The notes beneath the pieces are model-generated. The model saw only the letters and a list, made by a program, of their open reading frames with translations. It had not been told where the DNA came from and ran no database searches. DNA of 64,000 nt from NCBI GenBank assembly GCA_002917775.1, contig KZ627159.1:31102-95101 (forward strand), given 5' to 3'. Below are positions 1-11,778 of the stretch, piece by piece; position 1 is the first letter of the stretch, and each line of letters begins with the position of its first letter. A program made the position numbers and the translations under genes. This stretch comes from Glaciozyma antarctica PI12. Taxonomy: Eukaryota > Basidiomycota > Microbotryomycetes > Kriegeriales > Camptobasidiaceae.

Positions 1-1511
1 TCGACTCACAGTATCTCCTCCCATCCACCCCGAATCCTCATCCGGAATCCCAGGAAAGCTCGCCGCCGATCCTTCGCCCCCTTCTCCCTCCTCATCGTCC
101 TTCTCCCTCGCCGCCGCCTTGGCCGCCTGCTTGGCCGCCTTTTCCCTCGCCTTGCGCTCCTTGCGCGATTCCTGCGGCACTCCTCCTGCGGCAGCCAGCG
201 AGCCAGGCGAGTCCTCTCGCGCGCGCTTGCGGATCGACGACGGCCCGGCCTCGTCTCCTCCCTCTTGTGGTGCGCGAGGCTCGGTAAGGTGGAAGACGGG
301 GGCGGGCGTGTCTGCGGGGGTGGCTTTCGAGCCGAGGCGAAGGGTGATGGAAGGGGTGGAGGGAGTGGAAGGTCCGGCGACCATATTGATGAGACGCGGC
401 TTGACGGACGTGCGCATCGGTGCAGGAGTCGAAGTAGAGGGACCAGCGAGGGACGAGGTGATCTTGATCCGCTTCGGCTTGTGCTTGTCGACATCTTTCG
501 AGGAGCCCGCGGTGGGACCAAACGATCCAGGGCGGGGGAGAGCATGGAAAGGAGGGAGAGGGGGCGATCGTTCGTTCCAGAGCTTCTGCATGTAGCTCTG
601 CGTTGGAAAGTCAGCGACGCGCGAGGAGAGAGACGCACAGCAGGACTCACCTCGAGCTTCTCCGCGTCGTTGTAGACTTGACTTCCTTGCTCGTTGTACT
701 CGCGCGCGTTGGACCAGACTAGGAAGAGGTCGTAGGCGACACCCTGAGCGCTCGAGTAGATCCCCTTCTTGACGCTGTCCTGCAGAAGGGGAGGAAGGCG
801 TTAGTATGGGTCGCGTCTGCTCCATCACTCGCGAGGTGCCCAATTCTACACGCCCGCGCTCCGATGATCCCTCCACCTCTTCCCCGTCCTCCCTTTCCTC
901 ACTCAAGCCCACGGTAGCGCGCTCTCTCGCGAGGAGGGTCTGGCTGCCCCGCTCCCCGAGCCTTCCTCCCACCTCGTCCCCGCCCAGTCCACCACCACCC
1001 CAATCAACCAGGACACTCACCAGAACTCCATTCAAGCTCCTCGGCTCCTTGATGAGGATGTAGTAGTCGGCATAGAGTCGCTTGTCGGGCAAGTCGCGGA
1101 AGAGGTACGAGTAGTAGCGTTTGAGCGAGTGGCCTCCGCCCGAGGTTTGGAGGTTGATGAGGGAGGTGAGGATTGTTTGGAGGGGTGCTTGGAGGGAGGG
1201 GTCGAGTGGCTGTTGGCTGGGGTTAGCTGGAAGGGACGGGCAGAGGATGGAGGGGGCGCACCATGGCTGGGGGAGCGGCGCGCGCGCGGAGGGTGAAGGC
1301 GGAGGAGGGGGAAGGCGCAGGAGAGGATCACTCTAAGAGCAGCTGGTCGTCGTCGAGTTGTCGCTGAGAGAGTTGAGCGCGAAGTCAACAAGAGAGTCGA
1401 GGCTGGCTGCTATTCCCGAGGTAGTAGCGAGGGGGAGCGAGGGGGAGCGAGGGATTCGTTTGATTCGTTCTCTCGCACAGTTACGACTGCAGTTTGCACA
1501 TCGAAATACAT
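1..1511 (-). CDS. Bromodomain-containing protein (3' end outside window)
   Basis: Four exons can be joined in phase: 1511-1479 (tentative start, MYFDVQTAVV), 1363-1332, 1216-1021 and 779-651, followed by 597-1, which runs off the window edge. Exons 3 and 4 together encode a bromodomain: LFRDLPDKRLYADYYILIKE (ZA loop and YY motif) joins VKKGIYSSAQ and then FLVWSNAREYNEQGSQVY, with the acetyl-lysine-binding Asn in NAREYN. The C-terminal exon is rich in Ser, Pro, Lys and Glu, with a KERKAREKAAKQAAKAAARE stretch that may be nuclear-localising or coiled coil. Bromodomains read acetylated histones. Residual similarity to RSC/SWI-SNF subunits is possible, but the complex cannot be named. The proposed ATG is only three bases after the stop of the upstream gene, so the first exon is the weakest part of this model. 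Confidence 0.75.
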
Positions 1512-1514
1512 CCG

Positions 1515-2708
1515 CTAAGCATCCAACTCCTTCCGTGCCAGCCACTCGCGAATCCCCGTGCTCCCCATCTTCCCTTCTACCGCTCCTTGCGAATCCGCCT
1601 CTGCCGAGATGAGCTGAATCACGAAGACGTCCAGTTGAGAAAGGCCGCGCTTTGCTCGTTCTTCGTTCACTGTAGCGTGGCGAATCAGTACGCCTGGACA
1701 AGAGAGGAGGAGCGAGGAGAACGTACCTGCATCACCGCCTGCACGCGTCTCGTCCGACACAACGATCGCTTCGATCTCTGGATCCCAAGCCGTAGGTCCA
1801 TAAACATCCTGAAAATCCCATCACATCAGCGGCATCCTCGTCTCAGCGAAGAGACGGAGCGAATGGACGCACTTGAATCGGAACAACGTCGTGGATGATT
1901 CCCGGTCTTACGAGCTCGAGGAACGACTGGACGTGCGCCTGGCGGACTTGTAGGGATTCAAGGAGGTGAGGGACCCTCTTCTTCCCCAGCAGAGGTGCGT
2001 CTGCGGGAGCGAGAGGTCAGCTTGAGCCCTCGTGCGGGGTGGCCTTCTTCGCTCCCAAGAGAGTCGCTGATCGCGCGCGAGGAAATGAGGAGCGGGGTAG
2101 GAGATTAGAGCAGCCAACGCACCCGAAATCCCAGCAATCAGCCGCCGAGTCGTGATGAGCGCCGCCATGGTGAGGAGGATCTTGTGGCCAGCATGAAGGT
2201 GGTCGAACGTCCCTCCCAGCGCTGTCACCGCGTACTCCTTCCCTCCCTCCTCCTCTTCCACCTCTCCATCCGCTCCCCCGTTCCCCTCCTCGACGACGCT
2301 CCTGACGACCTCCACCCCATTCCCCGCACAGACGGCCAACCCGCGCATTTCCACCAGCACGACGTCCACGCTATCCAGCAGTCGTCCCTCGGCGATAAAG
2401 ACCTTGGTAGCTGCGCCGTACGCGCGCGAAAGGAAGTCCTGCAGGAGGTGGAAGTGCGTTGCAGCTGTTGGGGTCGAGGCGGGTACTGGTGTTGCCGATG
2501 AGGAGGAGGAGCTGGGGCCGGCGGAGGAGGGTGAGGAAGGGTGAGGGAGGAGGAAGGGGAAGTCAAAGTGGATGAGGATGAGGAGGGACGAGGTGCGGCG
2601 AGCGCAGGAGGTGATGAGCTCGAGATGAGAGGTGGTGGAGAGCGACGCGAGCGAAGGGAAGGTGAGGTGGAGATGGAGAGAGTGCGTTAGTTGTGGAACA
2701 GGTGCCAT
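1515..2708 (-). CDS. CAB4: Phosphopantetheine adenylyltransferase (CAB4-like, CoA biosynthesis)
   Basis: Four exons, 2708-2123, 2000-1873, 1808-1727 and 1693-1515, join in phase to give 324 aa. The nucleotidyltransferase signature GGTFDHLHAGHKILL is at about residues 159-173, with the HxGH-type motif as HAGH. It is followed by GKKRVPHLLESLQVRQ and the eukaryote-type segment VVSDETRAGG-VNEERAKRGLSQLDV, and the protein ends in STGIREWL. The enzyme transfers AMP from ATP to 4'-phosphopantetheine, giving dephospho-CoA. The N-terminal 150 residues are poorly conserved and Ser/Pro-rich, as in other fungal members. There is no fused dephospho-CoA kinase domain, unlike animal COASY. It lies head-to-tail with the bromodomain gene. 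Confidence 0.92.
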
Positions 2709-3251
2709 TGTTGAGTAGAGTGGGCGGCGTGCGGAGGGTAGGAAGGAGAGAGAGCGAGACCGAGGAGCGGGAGCTCGAGGAGATGTGGAGACGTGTCTGC
2801 TTTATGCTGTTCTTCTACCTCGACGATAGACCAGCTTACACTGCCAGGGATACTCTCTGAAGGTGTTCCCGGCCCCGCTGAACCGGTCCTTTCTTAAGAG
2901 CTACCGCTCATTCCTCCGAGTCCGCACCGAGCGATGTAGTGCGGGGTTGTTTGCGTTCTCCCTCCCGTATCCTCGCTCTCGTGCTTGCTTTCCAGCTATC
3001 AAAGTCTATCGTGGCGCGTTTCGAGGCACGCAGCGAGGAACATGGAGGGAGGAACGTCTCAGCTCGAGCAGCCTCCTCATCCCTCCACACTCCGCCATTC
3101 GAACCACAAGCCTCGTCGATAGTCGTTGAGCCTGGAGCTGCGAGCACGCCATGATTGCGAAGCAGATCAAGGAGGAGAGCAGGAACGGGCCACGAGCAGA
3201 CTCCACCCTTCTCCAGCGACGCACAGCACGACAATCTCCTTCCATCGCTCC
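2709..3251. other. Intergenic region between PPAT and MCTS1 genes
   Basis: About 540 bases between the start of one minus-strand gene and the stop of the next. I see no conserved reading frame or RNA gene. It should hold the promoter of the PPAT gene and the 3' end of the MCTS1 gene. Confidence 0.5.
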
Positions 3252-4251
3252 CTAGATCTTGTTCAAAACCCACAGATCATCCCCCAAGAAAGCCACGTTC
3301 TCGACGCCAACATTCTTGTTCAAACGCTTGATGTCGTTTGTACTCATCGTCGTCAATCCGATCCCAAGCGCCATCTCCTTGCCTGCGGCGTGGACAGCGA
3401 CGGGGGTGCCGACGGGGAGGTTCTCGGTGGAAAGGGCGGCGGTGGGAGATGTTAGGCCGGGGCTAGTGGAGGGAAGGCGTCGAAGAGAGGAGAGTAAAGC
3501 GGTCGGGGAGGAATTGAGGAAGGAGGAGGGACAGAGGATTAGCGTCCGCGCGGGCATCTCGAGGGGAACGCGACGCACCACATGATGTTGGCTCCTGCTA
3601 GCACAAACTTGATCGCTCCCCGGTCGACCTGTACGCGAGGTAGCATCTCAGGATCTACGCCACCAGCACATCAGCTCCCGTCCTCTGTTTCACGCGGAAT
3701 GAGCTACTCACACCGGTGCAAGATCTTGAGAGTAGGGTAGTAGGGTCCGTCAAAGTGCTGGAAGAACAGTGGCTCGCCGTGTAGGACAAGGATGGAGACG
3801 TGCTCTCGACTGCAAAGTGCGGCATCAGCTCTGCCCTCCCTCGAGCTCCCGAACAGCAACTCACCACTTGACGAGCGTCAACCCTTCCTTCTTTGGCCAC
3901 AGCACATCCAGCAGCGTAAGCACCTCCTCCTCCTGCACCTCCTGCACCTCCTCGACCACCTCCTTCCGTCCTCCCTTCCCTCCCTTGCCCTTCTCCTTCT
4001 TCGCGCCCTTCTTCCTCACCACCTCCTCCTCCTCTGCACTGCCGTCGTCCGAATCCTTGGCGCGCGAAGGGGCGGGAACGGAGGGGGCGGAGAGGAGAGG
4101 GATCTGGGCGAGGAGCTTGGTGCGGATCGCTCGTTGAGCGGAAGACTTCATGGAAGTCGACGAGGCGATGTCCTCTTTGGGATTGAATCTGCGCGGGCAG
4201 AGGTTAGCGCGGTAGGATGGAGAGGTGCTGCAGAGCGTACTTTCTGAACAT
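3252..4251 (-). CDS. TMA20: MCTS1/Tma20 translation factor (PUA domain)
   Basis: Five exons, 4251-4241 (only 11 bases, MFR+K), 4188-3865, 3809-3712, 3654-3579 and 3462-3252, join in phase to 239 aa. The N-terminal MCT-1 domain shows EHVSILVLHGEPLFFQHFDG and YYPTLKILHRYPEMLPRVQV. The PUA domain begins at [20 protein letters not shown] and ends GVENVAFLGDDLWVLNK, closely matching human MCTS1. The family, with DENR/Tma22, recycles 40S subunits after termination and supports re-initiation. The protein is about 58 residues longer than human MCTS1 because of a Glu- then Lys-rich insert (EEEEVVRKKGAKKEKGKGGK) near residues 50-90 in the N-terminal domain. The tiny first exon is supported by donor, branch and acceptor signals and by the conserved MF(K/R)KF start. 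Confidence 0.93.
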
Positions 4252-4523
4252 GGCAGCAGCAGAGAGGTTGGTGGAAGGTGATGGGAGGAGGAAGAGGAGC
4301 GGGAGGTGACGGCTCTCCTTTGGGGCGTCGAAGGCGGATCTCTCAAGCTCTGGCAAACGTCTCTGAAGCAGCGTATTCAATTCGGAAAGCAGCAGCAACA
4401 GACTCTGTCGGCGTCGACAGCATCCTCGCAGTAACGCTCCGTAGCAATCTCAAGATGCCAGCTCCGATACACCCCATTGCAGTCCCCAGTTTAGTTCCAG
4501 TAGCTCAGCAAGGTGCTCTCCAC

Positions 4524-5280
4524 CTAAGCCTGAAGCCATCCCTCCGCCCTCGCCCTCTCCAGCACTGTCTCCCAATCCTCCTCCTTGCCCGGCTCTCCGC
4601 CTCGCACGAGCTCCTTGAAGGAATCGACATTCTCTCCCTCGAGCTGCGCGTAGAGGTGAGGGTAGACTTGAGAGAGAGAGATCTATCAGCTTCCGCCCCG
4701 CAAGAAGCGGAGAGCTGTCGACTCACCGTCCGTCGCCGAAGCCTCCCAGCTAACGACCTTCCACGCGCTCAAGCGAGCGTAGTCGCACTTGAGCAAGGTG
4801 ACTGCTGGCACGTCCACGAAGAATCGGGAGAGGGTGCCGGAGAGCTGAGCGTCGGTTGAGAAGTGGAGAAAGCCGTCCTGGGTACGTGGGGAGTCGTCAA
4901 CTGCTCGTTCAGCCGTGCGCGGTGAGGGGTGGCGACTGTGAAGCTGCAGCGCTCTCGTAGGAGTGTGTAATAGCTTCCGCGAAGGTCACCCCGGACTGGT
5001 ACTCTACTCACCTTGGCGTCGAGCTCCGAAACGGCGAACTCGTGGCTGGCGGGGATGGGGATGGGGAAGGCGTAGCGAGGTTCGAGGCTGTGGTGTGGAA
5101 TGATCTTGTAGATGTAATTGGGCAGAACAGCTGGCGTTCGGCGGGACACTTCTCGTCGTCGTTAGCATCGCGGTGTGGGGGAGTGGTGCGGTCCATCGGG
5201 AGAGTACGTACTTGTTGACGATTAAGGAGGTGAGAGGGCAACAGCAACGTTCCTAGGACTTGCGAAGGGTTTTCTAACAC
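4524..5280 (-). CDS. DUF952 family protein
   Basis: Three exons are secure: about 5149-5012, 4877-4727 and 4666-4524. They encode YIYKIIP, then DGFLHFSTDAQLSGTLSRFF, then VTLLKCDYARLSAWKVVSWE and YPHLYAQLEGENVDSF, the order typical of DUF952 proteins. The family has no settled function; its fold is related to ADP-ribosyltransferase-like proteins, but I do not infer activity. A 5' exon starting at ATG 5280 (MLENPSQVLGTLLLPSHLL) can be joined, but the splice phase there is ambiguous, so the N-terminus is uncertain. The body of the domain has no break. Confidence 0.75.
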
Positions 5281-5780
5281 TTCAACTCAGCTCCCGTCGT
5301 ATCCGCCAAAAGGGAAGACTCTTCCTTGACCACTAGGACACTCAGCCCAGCAGCTCTCACCAGCGTCCAGCCGCCGACCGCCTCTCCAACCGCCTCAAGA
5401 GCCAGCGCAGCGCGTCACCACGCAGTCGTTACCGCCGCCTCTTCTCCCCCGCTTCCCGAGGACGCAGCCCGCGTGGACGGATAGGAAGTACCACCAAGGT
5501 ACGTGGTTACCCTGGCCTACGTACGCGGGCGCTAGCTGGACGGACGGAAGGAGGTGCTGCTCTCGGGGCCGTTGCTGGGTCACGCGGGCGCGAAGGCGGT
5601 ATCGTTGGGGGAAGAGGGCCACTCTGCAGGCGTGGGGAGCTCTCTACCTAGCGCGACTGGTTCAGGTGGAGCAGGACAGCGGCTCGGTGTTTAGGCAACT
5701 CGGAGGCTCGGCATCCTCGCAGCCATTCAACAAAGAAGCTGATGCCTTCCTCCCTTCTCTCCCAGTAATAGCTAGGCACC
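5281..5780. other. Divergent promoter region (DUF952 gene / ArfGAP gene)
   Basis: About 500 bases separating a minus-strand and a plus-strand gene, so probably a shared divergent promoter. Open frames here are GC-driven and show no recognisable protein. Confidence 0.4.
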
Positions 5781-7785
5781 ATGTCCAAGGTAGCAGATCG
5801 GAACCAGGTGTGCCCTCTTCAAACCGTCTCGATCTCAGCCTGCAGCAGCTCACACCTTCCGACGCAGCGGCAACTTCTCGAGCTGCTCAAGCTCCCAGGC
5901 AACGACGTATGCGCAGACTGCAAGAGTAGGAACGTGAGTGGGCTGCACGCACGGAACGATTTTACTGGCGGAGTGGGAGCTAACCGAATCCTCGCAGCCT
6001 CGATGGGCGGCCTACGACCACGGAACCTTCATTTGCGTCGTCGTGCGTAGTCCTCGGCGCTGCTCTACGACCAAGCTAACGCTCAAGTGAACGCAGTGTG
6101 CTGGAGTACACAGGAAGATGGGCTCGCACATCTCCAAGGTCAAGTCCTTGACGCTCGACACCTGGTCCCGCGAACAAGTCGACGTGCGTCCTTGTTCCTC
6201 GTCCCTTGCTTCGCACGAATGCTGACCCCCGACACAGCACATGAAGGCGCGCGGCAACTCCTACTCCAACTCTCTTCTCAACCCAGACGAGTACCGCAAT
6301 CCGTGCGTTTTCCTCAGCTCGCCGCGATCCCTACTCACGCTTCCATCGCATAGCCCTCCAACCTCTCTCGACGAGTCAGAGCGCGACTCGCAACTGGAGA
6401 AGTTCATTCGCAGCAAGTACGAAGCACGCGCGTTCTCCGCTCCCGCCACCTCCACCTCGACTCTCCGCGCCCCAGCGCCAGCACCTCCGACCCGATCAGC
6501 AACCTCTCCTCTCCCACCTCGCGCCCACCCATCCCAACCCACCACTCCCGCTCGACCCACCTCATCCTCCAACTCTTCCCCCGAATCGATCAAGCACGTC
6601 CGTTTCCGACCAGCCACGGCACCGATTCCAGACCTCCCGCTTGCGGTCCCCAGCGCCCGAGCTCCAGCGAAAGGGATTCTGAGGCCCAGCAGTGCGCAGG
6701 CGAACGGTTTCGCATCGCAGATCGGAGGAGGAGGAGTGGCTCCACCGACGGTACCGGCGCGACCAGGCTACGCGCAGGTGCAGGCTGCATTCAGCGCGCT
6801 GCCGGTGGGAGGGCCGGGGACGCAGAGTTTTGGAATGGCGAACGGAACGACGAATGGAGGGATGCTGCGACCGCAGATGACGGGGAGCGCGCCTCAGAAT
6901 GGGAGTGCGCAAGCGAGCGTGCAGCAGGAGCCGAGGTTCAACCCTTCGATTTGGGACGACATCGATGCGTTGGCGGGGAAGGCGCCCACGACGTTGGCAC
7001 CTACCTTTAGCTCTCAGCCTTCCTACCTCTCTCCGCAACCTCATCAGCAACAGCAACCTCAGCAACCGCAACAGCCCTCTTTCCAACCCTCACCCTCGTT
7101 ACAACCTCCCTCCTTCCAACCCTCGCCTTCGCCCCAACCTCCCTCCTTCCAGCCCTCCGCTTTTTCGCCCTCACTCCCCACCTCGACCTCGTCCTTCTTC
7201 CCCGCCGGACAGTCCTTCGTCCCCTCGTCGCAATTCGGCCAGCAGTTCGCCCAATCCTCCCCCGCCCAACCCGCCATCTTCTCCACCGCCTTCCCCTTCC
7301 AACCCAGCGGCACCACTCCTTTCCCTACTCAATCCTTTCAATCTTCGCCTCTCTACCCTACGCCCGGAATCGGGACACCGACCGGCGGATCGCAGCTCAC
7401 GAATCCGTTCCATTCGAGCATGAGCATGGCGGCGATGGGGAATTCGACGACGCCGGGAGGGACCAACCCGTTCTACAACAGCGCGCCGACGACGAACGGC
7501 GTTTCGATGGCGCAGGGATACTTTCAGCAATCGCAACAGCAACCTCAACAGCAGCAGCAGCAGCAGTCGCAGCAGCTCGAGAGCAGCTTATGGTCGTTCG
7601 CGCCTCAGCAACAGCAGCCGCAGCAGCAGCAGCAGATGTTCGCAGGGCAGTTCGCGCAGCAGCTGGTGTCGACGCCGACGGGGAACCCTTATGGAGGAGC
7701 GATGGGAGGGACGAATCCGTTTGGAGCGGGGTTCGGCGGACAGCAGCAGCAGCAGCAGCAGTATGGACGGACTTGGGGGAGCTGA
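5781..7785 (+). CDS. ArfGAP domain protein with Gln/Pro-rich tail
   Basis: Six exons, 5781-5807, 5868-5933, 5998-6042, 6097-6183, 6238-6302 and 6354-7785, give 573 aa. The ArfGAP zinc finger is complete: C-A-D-C, 16 residues, C-V-V-C (CX2CX16CX2C) at about residues 24-46, followed by AGVHRKMGSHISKVKSLTLD with the catalytic Arg in GVHRKMG, and LNPDEYRNPPPTSLDESERD. Such proteins stimulate GTP hydrolysis on Arf GTPases at Golgi and endosome membranes; the size of the catalytic domain is closest to yeast Age2 or animal SMAP. The remaining ~440 residues are low complexity: Pro/Ser-rich, Phe-Gln-Pro-Ser repeats around 7060-7170, NPF motifs (TNPF repeated near the end), and several CAG-coded glutamine runs at 7548-7640 and 7741-7758. 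NPF motifs bind EH domains, which fits a clathrin-adaptor role. Confidence 0.92.
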
Positions 7786-7925
7786 GCAAGGAATGTAAAG
7801 GACAGTCCATAGGCCTTGATCTCGCATCTGCTCTGCGGAGCGCTTCGAGAGGGAGCGAGGCGCTCTTGAAATGACCAAGTCATCGATTCGAGCGGTCCTC
7901 CCCTCCTCCCACCACTTTCTCCGAT

Positions 7926-9349
7926 ATGATGCAGCGCGTTATTCCTTCTCTCCGTGGAGCTGTACGTTCCTCTTGAGCCCTGCCAGCAGCTCCCACAGCA
8001 AGCTCCAGCCACGAGCCTAACCCCGCCTCTCCCCCAGGTCCGCTCCTACTCCACCGCTCCCGCCGCGGCCGAATCCTCCAACCTCGCCCCCATCCTCCTG
8101 GGTGCTGGACTCGTAGGCGCTGGAGGGTTTTACTACTCGACTCTCGGATCGGCCAAGAAGAACGACCTCGCCAAGGCCGCGAAGAAGCTCGCCGTCGATG
8201 CACCTGCTGCTCTCAGCAAGGACGAGTTCCGCAACTTCAAGTACGCCTTGCTCCGCCCGCACGGCTGCCAGATTGAGCTAACCCAGCCCCGTGTGCGCAG
8301 GCTCGAGAAGATCATCCCGTACAACCACAACAGTTCGACGTTCGTCTTCGCTCTCCCCGAGGGCACGCAATCTGGTCTCTCCGTGGCGTCCTGCCTCGTC
8401 GTCAAGTCTGCGACCGAGGGACAGGCACTGGCGAAGAACGGCAAGCCTGCTATTCGGCCTTACACGCCCGTCACTGCGCCCAACGTCGAGGGCAAGATTG
8501 TGCGTTCATGTGTTGCGGGAGATGCAGGAGGGAGCTGATCGCGGTTCGTTGGTGCGCAGGAGCTGCTCGTGAAGAAGGTGCGCTAGGAGTAGCTGTAGAT
8601 GGGGACGGAGCTGACGGTTGTTGCAGTACGTCGGAGGTGCGATGACTGAGCACATCTTTGGCCTCAAGGTCGGCGAGGAGCTCTCGTTCAAGGGACCTAA
8701 CCTCAAGTTCCCCTACAAGGCAAACGAGTTCGAGGTGCGTTGTCCTCACTCCCCTCCCCTGCCCCTCCTCCTCTCCCCTCGCAACCGCAAGCTAACCCTC
8801 GCTCTCCAGTCCATCGCTCTCATCGCCGGCGGTTCCGGCATCACTCCCATGTGGCAGATCATGCAGGAAATTGACGCCAACCCCTCGGACAAGACCAAGG
8901 CGACGCTCGTCTTCGGCAACGTAACCGAGGCCGACATCCTCCTCCGCAAGGAGTTCGAGGACCTCGCCGCGCGCAAGCCCGACCAGTTCAAGGTCCACTT
9001 CGTCCTCGACAAGCCTCCGCCCGAGTGGAGTGGTCCTAGCGGGTTCATCAACCAGGCCATCCTCGCCAAGGCGCTTCCTGCGCCTGCGTTCGGCGACAAG
9101 ATCAAGATCTTCGTTTGTGCGTTCTCCTCCTTCCTCGTTCTCTGAAGACGACCTGACGAGCTGTGCGCAGGCGGACCTCCTCCTCAGGTTGAGAGCATCA
9201 GCGGTGGCAAGAAGTCGTTCGCGGATCAGGGACCCCTGAAGGGCGTTCTCGCCGATCTCGGATACACCGAGTCGCAGGTACGGCGCTTCCTCTCTGGCGT
9301 TTGCGAGAACCCGACGCTCACACGAGGTCTTCAGGTCTACAAGTTCTGA
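7926..9349 (+). CDS. MCR1: NADH-cytochrome b5 reductase, mitochondrial
   Basis: Eight exons, 7926-7961, 8038-8240, 8301-8499, 8560-8577, 8627-8734, 8810-9116, 9171-9277 and 9335-9349, give 330 aa with all phases consistent. The N-terminus (MMQRVIPSLRGAVRSYST) looks like a mitochondrial presequence, followed by a membrane span around LAPILLGAGLVGAGGFYY. The FAD-binding motif RPYTPVT and the NADH-binding GGSGITPMWQ and CGPPPQ motifs are present, ending GYTESQVYKF as in fungal Mcr1. It passes electrons from NADH to cytochrome b5 or to D-erythroascorbyl radical in the outer membrane or intermembrane space. Exon 4 is only 18 bases. The gene starts 140 bases after the ArfGAP stop on the same strand. 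Confidence 0.95.
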
Positions 9350-9669
9350 GGAATCGAATAGAATGGTTACATATGAATGAATACGAAGGAGCTTTTTGGC
9401 ACAGCTATCTTCGGCCTCGCTGCTTCATCTGCGTTCTCCCTCCTGCACGCAGTCGTTCCGCTTTGCACAGCTCGATCAGCAAGCGGACCCAAACTTCTCC
9501 CTCTCGAAACTTCCTCTCGCGCACATCGCGAACATCGCGCAAAACGGGTCTTTTGAAACGATCAAATCATGTCAAGTTGAGGCGACTACTACCAAGAAAC
9601 TGGGTCCTCCTCAACTCCAGCACCCACGAAAAAGCGATTAAAAGGGATCCTAAGCGGCGACGACGACGT
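9350..9669. other. Convergent intergenic region (MCR1 / INO1)
   Basis: About 320 bases between two convergent genes. No gene is seen; it should hold both 3' untranslated regions. Confidence 0.5.
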
Positions 9670-11778
9670 TCAAGCCATCTGGGTGAAGCTAATCAAGTCG
9701 CTCTGGGGCTGGAGCGACAAGCACGCGCGAAGGAAAGTCTCGAGCGCGTTCCTCTGGCGGGAGAGCGAGTTGATAACGTCCGTGCCGGGCTTGACAAGGG
9801 GAGCCTGTGCGATCGTCAGTTTCAGGTTCTTTGACGATGAGGGGAGGAACGGACCTTGAGCATGTAGGACAAGAGGCCGAGGACCGAGTAGAGGCTCTCG
9901 AACTTCGCTGGTGCTGGTAGGTGCGGTAGGTGACGCGGGTAAGGAGCTCGGCGAGGAGGCAGAGATCGATAATGAGGGGGGTAGCGAGGAGCGAGTCCTG
10001 GCACTCGTTGAAGATGTTCTGCGGGAGGAGACGTCAGTGACTGCAATGGGAGAAGACGAGGAAGGAAACGCACGATGGTGGAGCGACCGCCCATGCTGAT
10101 CTCCGAGTAGTACTCGTCGAGCGCACGCTTGTTGTCTCCGACGGCGGGCACGTACTTGATGACGATCTGCAATTTAAGTCGTTAGCAACAAGCGCGATGG
10201 GAGCGAGGCGAGGGAGAGGAACGCACGACGTGATCGGGGTGCTCAGTCTCGTAGCTCTTATCGCCCTTGACGGCGCCCGCAACCGGAGCGATGGGCTTGT
10301 AGAGGAGACTGTTGCTCGCCACCATGTCGTCGACGACCGAGGCCTTGGAGATCTCCTTGGAGCGGAACTGGGCGGGAGCCGAGAGGTTCTTGCCGTCGTT
10401 GTTGCCGAGATGGTTGTACGACGCGATCGAGAGGGGCTTGATACCAGCGCTGACGAGGAAGTCGGCGAGGACGGACTTGATCTGTGATTGCGAGTCGTTA
10501 GCAATGTGTGCGATGAGGGGAGAAGATAGGAACGAACCTTGGTCTGTCCCGACTTGAAGTCGTCTCCACCGATGAAGCTCTTGTGGTGCTCAGCGAGCTC
10601 GATGCATCCAGGAACGAACGTGTTCTGGGGAGCTCCGTTGATGTAGGGGACGCCCTCGAGGATGGCGGCGACGGCGAAGATGGTCGAGGGGGAGACCTCG
10701 AAGTGGTCGTCGCGGATGGCCTTGAGGAGGTTCTCCTTGGTGTCGTGAACGCCGGCGGTAACGTCCGAGTAGCGCTCGGTGTTGGCGGTCCAGAGGATGA
10801 CGACCTGGTCGAGACCGTTGGCGGTCTTGAAGTCGCGGATGTCCTTGCGAATGTGCTCGAGGTGAGCGAGCTTGGACTCTCCGGGGACGACGTTGTCGGC
10901 GCGCTCCTCCTGGTTGGCGTTGATGAACTGGGGGTAGTAGAGCGAGGGGAGAGGCTTGAGGAGCGACATCTGAGGAGCGACCTGGCGCTGGAGATCGTAG
11001 TCGAGGACCTTGGCGCGACGCATGGCCTGGTCGAGAGGCATCGACGAGATGTCCCATCCGCCGACCTGGGGGAAGAACGTGGCTTAGCTTGTGTGCGTGT
11101 GCGCGGGCGATTAAGGAGGGGAGAGTGGGGAGAGGGAAGGGGAGAGGGTGACGACGACGACGAGCGAAATGCGAGACTCACGACGAGGTCGTTGGGGTGA
11201 ACCATGGGGAGAACGTCGGAGAAGGGAACGTTGACGTCCTTGCCCTCCTCGTCGGTACCGAGGCGGAGGGTGGAAGCGCGAACGAGGGATCCGATGTAGT
11301 TGGCGTTCTGAGTTCCCTCGCGAGTCGACCACGACATGTTGTGCTTGTTGGCGATGATGGTAGCGGAGAGAGTCGTTCCGTTGTTGCCTCCCCATCCGAC
11401 GAGCATGAGACTGTGAGGAGGGGATCGTCAGCGGGGGGGGCCCCTCGAAAGCGCAGCGACGGAAACTCACCCAGTCTTGGGGACCTTGCGGACGGTCTTG
11501 AACTCGAAGGGCTTCTCGGAAGGCTTGACGGTGTAACGGTCTCCCTCCTTCTTGACCTGGGTCGAGTGGTAGGTGTACTTGGCGAAGAGGGCCTCGTCGG
11601 TGTACTTGAGGTTGGGGCTGTCGACGGTGATGGGCTCGACGGGGCGACGGGCGGCCGTAGGATCGACGGCGACGGTCTCGGAGGAGTAGTTGTTGGCGTG
11701 GCTAGGGGCCGGGGTAGCAGCGGCGCGAGCACCGTTGGAGCCGTTGGAAGCGGAGTTGTCGAGGGCGATGGGCGACAT
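9670..11778 (-). CDS. INO1: Inositol-3-phosphate synthase
   Basis: Seven exons: 11778-11471, 11410-11182, 11065-10538, 10481-10227, 10166-10074, 10018-9855 and 9804-9670. Family landmarks are all there: [14 protein letters not shown] (NAD-binding Gly motif), [46 protein letters not shown] and [15 protein letters not shown]. The C-terminal exon reads [20 protein letters not shown]. The enzyme converts glucose-6-phosphate to inositol-3-phosphate, the first step of inositol and phosphoinositide synthesis. Exon 6 is one base short: [11 protein letters not shown] is in one frame and [17 protein letters not shown] in another, switching near 9906-9910. Restoring one base would give about 570 aa. The break is probably an assembly or sequencing slip, since both sides are highly conserved. 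Confidence 0.95.

Noticed and set aside
9855-10018. Programmed ribosomal frameshift in INO1
   Set aside because: No slippery heptamer or stimulatory structure is apparent, and similar one-base breaks occur in many unrelated genes here, favouring assembly error.
10583-11200. Long plus-strand open frame of about 205 codons opposite INO1
   Set aside because: It is the antisense shadow of a strongly conserved INO1 exon in GC-rich DNA, with Val/Gly/Glu-rich low-information sequence.
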